Below are positions 5,223 through 5,878 of a stretch of 5,878 nt of DNA, one piece after another. Each line of letters begins with the position of its first letter. The stretch's first letter is position 1. Made by a program: the position numbers and the translations under genes. The notes beneath the pieces were generated by a model, which saw nothing but the letters and a program-made list of their open reading frames with translations, searched no databases and had not been told where the DNA came from. The stretch is from assembly GCA_003448875.1 (NCBI GenBank), contig DLXG01000023.1:1-5878 (forward strand). The letters are read 5' to 3'. Source of the DNA: Anaerolineaceae bacterium (GTDB taxonomy: Bacteria > Chloroflexota > Anaerolineae > Anaerolineales > Anaerolineaceae).

Positions 5223-5878
5223 ATGCGACGGGTAATTGTGTTATTCATCCTTTTTGGGCTGGCGGCTGCCTGCAATCTGCCGGTAGCCCTCAATCAGCCG
5301 GGCGAAGCAACCGAAACGCCAGCGCCCACTTCCTCTCCAACCGTTCCGATAACCGCGACACCGGCGCTGCTCAGCCGAAGCCTGCTGGAAAATATGGAGT
5401 ACACCCTTCCCGCAGCCACAGAGGGGGAGCAGGTTTCCTTCCGCCTGACGGATGGGGTCTTTCAGCGCGGGGAAGACCCGGCAGCGGTGGATTTTATGCA
5501 GGTTCGTATGGGGGACTTGCTGGCTTTTGGGGACTTGAACGCTGATGGCCAACCGGATGCAGCCGTCCTGCTGGCGGTCAATTATGGGGGGACGGGTGTA
5601 TTTGTGTGGGTGGTGGCGGTGGTGAACCATGACGGCAAGGGTGAGCAAGCCGGTCTTTATTTTGTGGATGACCGCCCGGTGGTTGAACGGCTGGAAATTC
5701 AGGACAGCCACATCCGGCTGGAAGGAATGGTTCACGGGCCAAACGACCCCGGCTGCTGCCCCAATCAGCCGGTGCGCCGGGAGCTGCGCTTGATACCGGC
5801 CGGCTTGAAACTCGTTTCTGCCTCCACCCGCATTGGAGATTTGTGGCGGGAAATCGTTCTTGAATCACCCTTAGAAAA
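5223..5878 (+). CDS. Putative lipoprotein with Thr/Pro-rich linker, 3' end outside window
   Basis: The frame stays open for 218 codons to the right edge, so the C-terminus is missing. Residues 1-17 form a lipoprotein signal peptide: two arginines, a hydrophobic core, then LAAAC with C17 as the lipidation site. In a monoderm this would anchor the protein on the outer face of the cytoplasmic membrane. A Thr/Pro/Ser-rich linker (about 28-47) leads to a globular domain. This holds DLNADGQPD (104-112), which looks like a calcium-binding EF-hand or FG-GAP-type loop, then a beta-rich NYGGTGVFVWVVAVVN (120-135), and HGPNDPGCCPNQP (171-183) with a vicinal cysteine pair. I have seen similar GPNDPxCCPxQ domains in uncharacterised extracytoplasmic proteins, but know no function. 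AGGAGA (5208-5213) lies 9 nt before the ATG. The gene follows the IMP dehydrogenase gene by 23 nt and is probably cotranscribed. Confidence 0.8.
   Translation, partial: MRRVIVLFILFGLAAACNLPVALNQPGEATETPAPTSSPTVPITATPALLSRSLLENMEYTLPAATEGEQVSFRLTDGVFQRGEDPAAVDFMQVRMGDLLAFGDLNADGQPDAAVLLAVNYGGTGVFVWVVAVVNHDGKGEQAGLYFVDDRPVVERLEIQDSHIRLEGMVHGPNDPGCCPNQPVRRELRLIPAGLKLVSASTRIGDLWREIVLESPLE

Noticed and set aside
5241..5735. Minus-strand frame of 164 codons over the lipoprotein gene
   Set aside because: The plus-strand frame has a signal peptide, lipobox, linker and Shine-Dalgarno; the minus frame has none of these.

Overview
The window looks like a chromosomal segment of a Chloroflexota bacterium, most likely of the Anaerolineae type. 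This rests on overall protein character: a lipoprotein with a Thr/Pro-rich linker and a GPNDPxCCPxQ-type domain, a PilZ protein, moderate GC with long open frames, and good Shine-Dalgarno sites. It is an inference, not a proof. There are no RNA genes, CRISPR arrays or insertion sequences, and no sign of recent transfer.

Layout: (1) 38-754, minus strand, a PilZ-domain c-di-GMP receptor. (2) 755-1144, a divergent intergenic region of about 390 bp. It is not empty. Toward the PilZ gene it has an extended -10 promoter and a leader of about 166 nt that ends in an intrinsic terminator and contains a competing antiterminator. Toward the plus-strand genes it has four tandem 11-bp repeats of the type bound by PhoB/OmpR-family regulators. 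(3) 1145-3108, plus strand, a two-gene unit with 2 nt between genes: a GT-B-like glycosyltransferase/glycerophosphotransferase-like protein, then a PlsC-like acyltransferase. (4) 3079-3696, minus strand, a 3-methyladenine DNA glycosylase that overlaps the acyltransferase gene tail-to-tail by 30 bp and is probably read from a leaderless mRNA. (5) 3745-5199, plus strand, an IMP dehydrogenase-family protein, followed after 23 nt by (6) a lipoprotein gene running off the right edge.

How the parts fit: the transferase and acyltransferase pair suggests building or remodelling of a membrane lipid or lipid-linked polymer, and the repeat array upstream suggests control by a two-component regulator (phosphate limitation is one guess). 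The PilZ protein would sense c-di-GMP. Its own leader looks like a transcription attenuator or riboswitch that I cannot assign to a known class; this is the most interesting element here. GuaB, the DNA glycosylase and the lipoprotein are housekeeping or surface functions with no evident link to the rest. The GuaB protein lacks the usual Arg-Tyr flap dyad, so its exact reaction deserves a check.
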